Assembly: GCF_014207535.1 (NCBI RefSeq)
Contig: NZ_JACHGK010000006.1
Coordinates: 1-64,000 of the forward strand
From: Bacillus benzoevorans
GTDB lineage: Bacteria > Bacillota > Bacilli > Bacillales > Cytobacillaceae
Direction: 5' to 3'
DNA: 64,000 nucleotides
The notes beneath the pieces are model-generated. The model searched no databases, was not told where the DNA came from, and saw only the letters and a program-made list of their open reading frames with translations. The position numbers were made by a program, and so were the translations under genes. Positions 62,346 to 64,000 of this stretch are shown in pieces; within the stretch, counting starts at the first letter, position 1; each line of letters begins with the position of its first letter.

Positions 62346-62380
62346 AATTGCCATTTGGCAATTTTATGCTTCTTTTCTTT
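62334..62380. terminator. Bidirectional terminator between mqo and ahpF
   Basis: Nineteen-bp perfect stem AAAGAAGCATAAAATTGCC / GGCAATTTTATGCTTCTTT with loop ATTT. T-runs exist on both strands, and the left arm contains the last mqo codons and stop. Confidence 0.92.
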
Positions 62381-62408
62381 CAGTAAATGGATGGAGAGTC
62401 CATAGAAG

Positions 62409-63941
62409 TTAATTTCGGATGAGATAATCAAATGCGCCTAGTGCCGCTGTTGCACCGGATCCCATTGAAATAATGATCTGCTTATACGGACTGTTGGTGC
62501 AGTCACCTGCTGCAAAAACGCCAGGAATGCTAGTAGTCCCGCGACTGTCGACAACGATCTCACCGCGTGTTAATTCTAATGTGCCTTCTAACCAATCAGT
62601 ATTTGGTACAAGACCGATTTGGACAAATACACCTGCTAATTCAACATGATGCTCTTCTCCGGTTTCACGATTCACATAGGTAATCCCGTTTACTTTATCC
62701 GTACCGGTAATTTCTTTCGTTTGTGCATTTGTTACCACTGTAACATTAGGCAGACTGTGCAGACGCTCCTGCAGCACGGAATCCGCTTTTAACTCCGGCA
62801 GGAATTCAAGAACGGTAACGTGTTTCACAATACCTGCCAAGTCAATTGCCGCCTCAATGCCGGAATTACCGCCGCCAATAACGGCTACATCTTTACCGGC
62901 AAACAATGGTCCATCGCAGTGCGGGCAGTAGGCTACCCCTTTGTTCTTAAATTCTGCTTCGCCTGGTACGTTAACGTTACGCCAACGGGCACCTGTTGAA
63001 AGAATAACGGTCTTACTCTTCAGCACCGCACCGTTTTCTAGTTCAACCTCAATCAGGTCCTTCTTCTCTAACCGTTTGGCACGCTGTACATTCATTACAT
63101 CGATATCATACTCGCTTACATGTGCTTCAAGACTTGCAGCCAGCTTCGGACCTTCTGTATACTTCGTACCGATAAAGTTCTCGATGCCTAAAGTATCTAG
63201 GATTTGCCCGCCGAAGCGTTCCGCAACAATCCCTGTGCGGATCCCTTTACGAGCGGCATAGATGGCTGCACTGGCACCCGCAGGGCCGCCGCCGACAACA
63301 AGGACATCAAATGGTTCCTTACCATTAAGCTCTGAAGCATCTGGAGCATTTCCCATTTTGGCGAGGATTTCTTGGAGTGTCATACGGCCGCTGCCAAAAG
63401 GTTCTCCATTCAGGTAAATAGTTGGCACTGCCAAAATGTTTTTCCCTTCGACTTCTTCTTTATAAGCACTGCCTTCAATCATGGTATGGGAAATACCAGG
63501 GTTTAGAACGCTCATCAAATTCAGCGCCTGTACGATATCAGGGCAATTATGGCAGGTCAAGGAAACGTAGGTTTCGAATTGATAGTTGCCGCGGATGTTT
63601 TTAATTTGATCGATGACACTTTGCTCTACCTTTGGCGCTCTTCCGCTCACCTGAAGCAAAGCTAACACTAATGAAGTAAATTCGTGTCCTAAAGGGATTC
63701 CAGCAAAAACAACACCAGTGTCTTCTCCTGCACGATTGACACTAAAGCTTGGTGTTCTTGAAAGATTGGCTTTCTCTATCTTAATTCTAGGTGACATACT
63801 TTCTAATTCATTCACTAATTCAAGTGTCTCCTGGGACACTTGATCTGAGCCTGCGCTCACCTTTAGCAGTACATCGCCTTCTAAAAGTTCAAGGTATTGC
63901 GCTAATTGTGCTTTTATATCTGCATCAAGCAACCTGATCAC
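62409..63941 (-). CDS. ahpF: Alkyl hydroperoxide reductase subunit F
   Basis: 510-residue flavoprotein that reduces the peroxiredoxin AhpC with NADH. An N-terminal tandem thioredoxin-like domain (about 1-200) has the redox CHNC (SLTCHNCPD), and a thioredoxin-reductase-like part (about 212-510) has FAD motif VVGGGPAGASAAIYAARKG, redox CPHC (AYCPHCDGP), NADH motif VIGGGNSGIEAAIDL and the C-terminal AAGDCTNSPYKQI. The GTG at 63941 is very close to GGAG; a TTG three codons on is an alternative. ahpC, its usual partner, is not visible in the 59 bases left upstream. Confidence 0.96.
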   Translation of the reverse strand: MIRLLDADIKAQLAQYLELLEGDVLLKVSAGSDQVSQETLELVNELESMSPRIKIEKANLSRTPSFSVNRAGEDTGVVFAGIPLGHEFTSLVLALLQVSGRAPKVEQSVIDQIKNIRGNYQFETYVSLTCHNCPDIVQALNLMSVLNPGISHTMIEGSAYKEEVEGKNILAVPTIYLNGEPFGSGRMTLQEILAKMGNAPDASELNGKEPFDVLVVGGGPAGASAAIYAARKGIRTGIVAERFGGQILDTLGIENFIGTKYTEGPKLAASLEAHVSEYDIDVMNVQRAKRLEKKDLIEVELENGAVLKSKTVILSTGARWRNVNVPGEAEFKNKGVAYCPHCDGPLFAGKDVAVIGGGNSGIEAAIDLAGIVKHVTVLEFLPELKADSVLQERLHSLPNVTVVTNAQTKEITGTDKVNGITYVNRETGEEHHVELAGVFVQIGLVPNTDWLEGTLELTRGEIVVDSRGTTSIPGVFAAGDCTNSPYKQIIISMGSGATAALGAFDYLIRN

Positions 63942-64000
63942 GCTCCATAAGTTAAGTTCATGTGTTCCGTTTCATTCGATAGGGTTTTAAAAATGAGGTT

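Noticed and set aside
63942..64000. 3' end of ahpC at the window edge
   Set aside because: The minus-strand translation shows none of the usual AhpC C-terminal residues in any frame; the stretch looks intergenic.

Overview
The window is the replication-origin region of a Bacillaceae (Firmicutes) chromosome. The evidence is the gene order around dnaA, the DnaA-box clusters, the soj/spo0J/noc block, the walRKHIJ operon and sporulation-linked genes (spoIIIJ, jag, yyaC). The first 96 bases are the 5' end of a 16S rRNA gene read from the minus strand. I cannot name the species; protein similarity recalled from Bacillus subtilis is high, and the gene complement fits a soil Bacillus of the Neobacillus/Cytobacillus/Mesobacillus kind.

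Layout. 1-10919 (minus strand): 16S rRNA, an HD-GYP-like gene, gyrA, gyrB, remB, recF, yaaA, dnaN and dnaA, all read away from the origin. 9318-11682: bipartite oriC on both sides of dnaA, with a DnaA-trio array at 9368-9385. 11683-31835 (plus strand): rpmH, rnpA, spoIIIJ, jag, mnmE, mnmG, rsmG, noc, soj, spo0J, a DUF554 gene, yyaC (minus), an mscS-type gene, a DUF951 gene, ychF, rpsF-ssb-rpsR, gdpP-rplI and the replicative helicase. 31836-33870: purA with a double PurBox, bracketed by two copies of an interspersed repeat. 34001-34773: tRNA genes Lys, Glu, Asp and Phe, with two odd structured elements that begin with a duplicated tRNA 5' half. 35086-42682: walR-walK-walH-walI-walJ, an HtrA-type protease and rlmH. 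The region is organised as expected: replication, segregation, tRNA modification, translation and cell-wall signalling genes run with the replication forks.

42700-64000 is an accessory region with mixed strands: a small unknown gene, a winged-helix protein, a mercaptopyruvate-type sulfurtransferase, a class V aminotransferase, D-serine dehydratase behind a Fur-like box, an orphan radical SAM/SPASM protein, a CPA2 antiporter, a PepSY protein with an Asp/His tail plus a DUF2680-like protein, a crcB pair, a membrane-anchored unknown, a methyltransferase, an amino-acid permease, a large AraC regulator with a glycosidase-like C-terminus, an MFS exporter, an M20D amidohydrolase, malate:quinone oxidoreductase and ahpF. 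No CRISPR array, prophage or insertion sequence with a transposase was seen.

The observations most worth a second look are the paired tRNA-5'-half elements with covarying stems (34001-34193, 34581-34700), the DnaA-box cluster plus WalR-type box in front of rlmH, the duplicated aminotransferase start region upstream of the radical SAM gene, the degenerate HD-GYP protein, and a second parS-like site inside walK.
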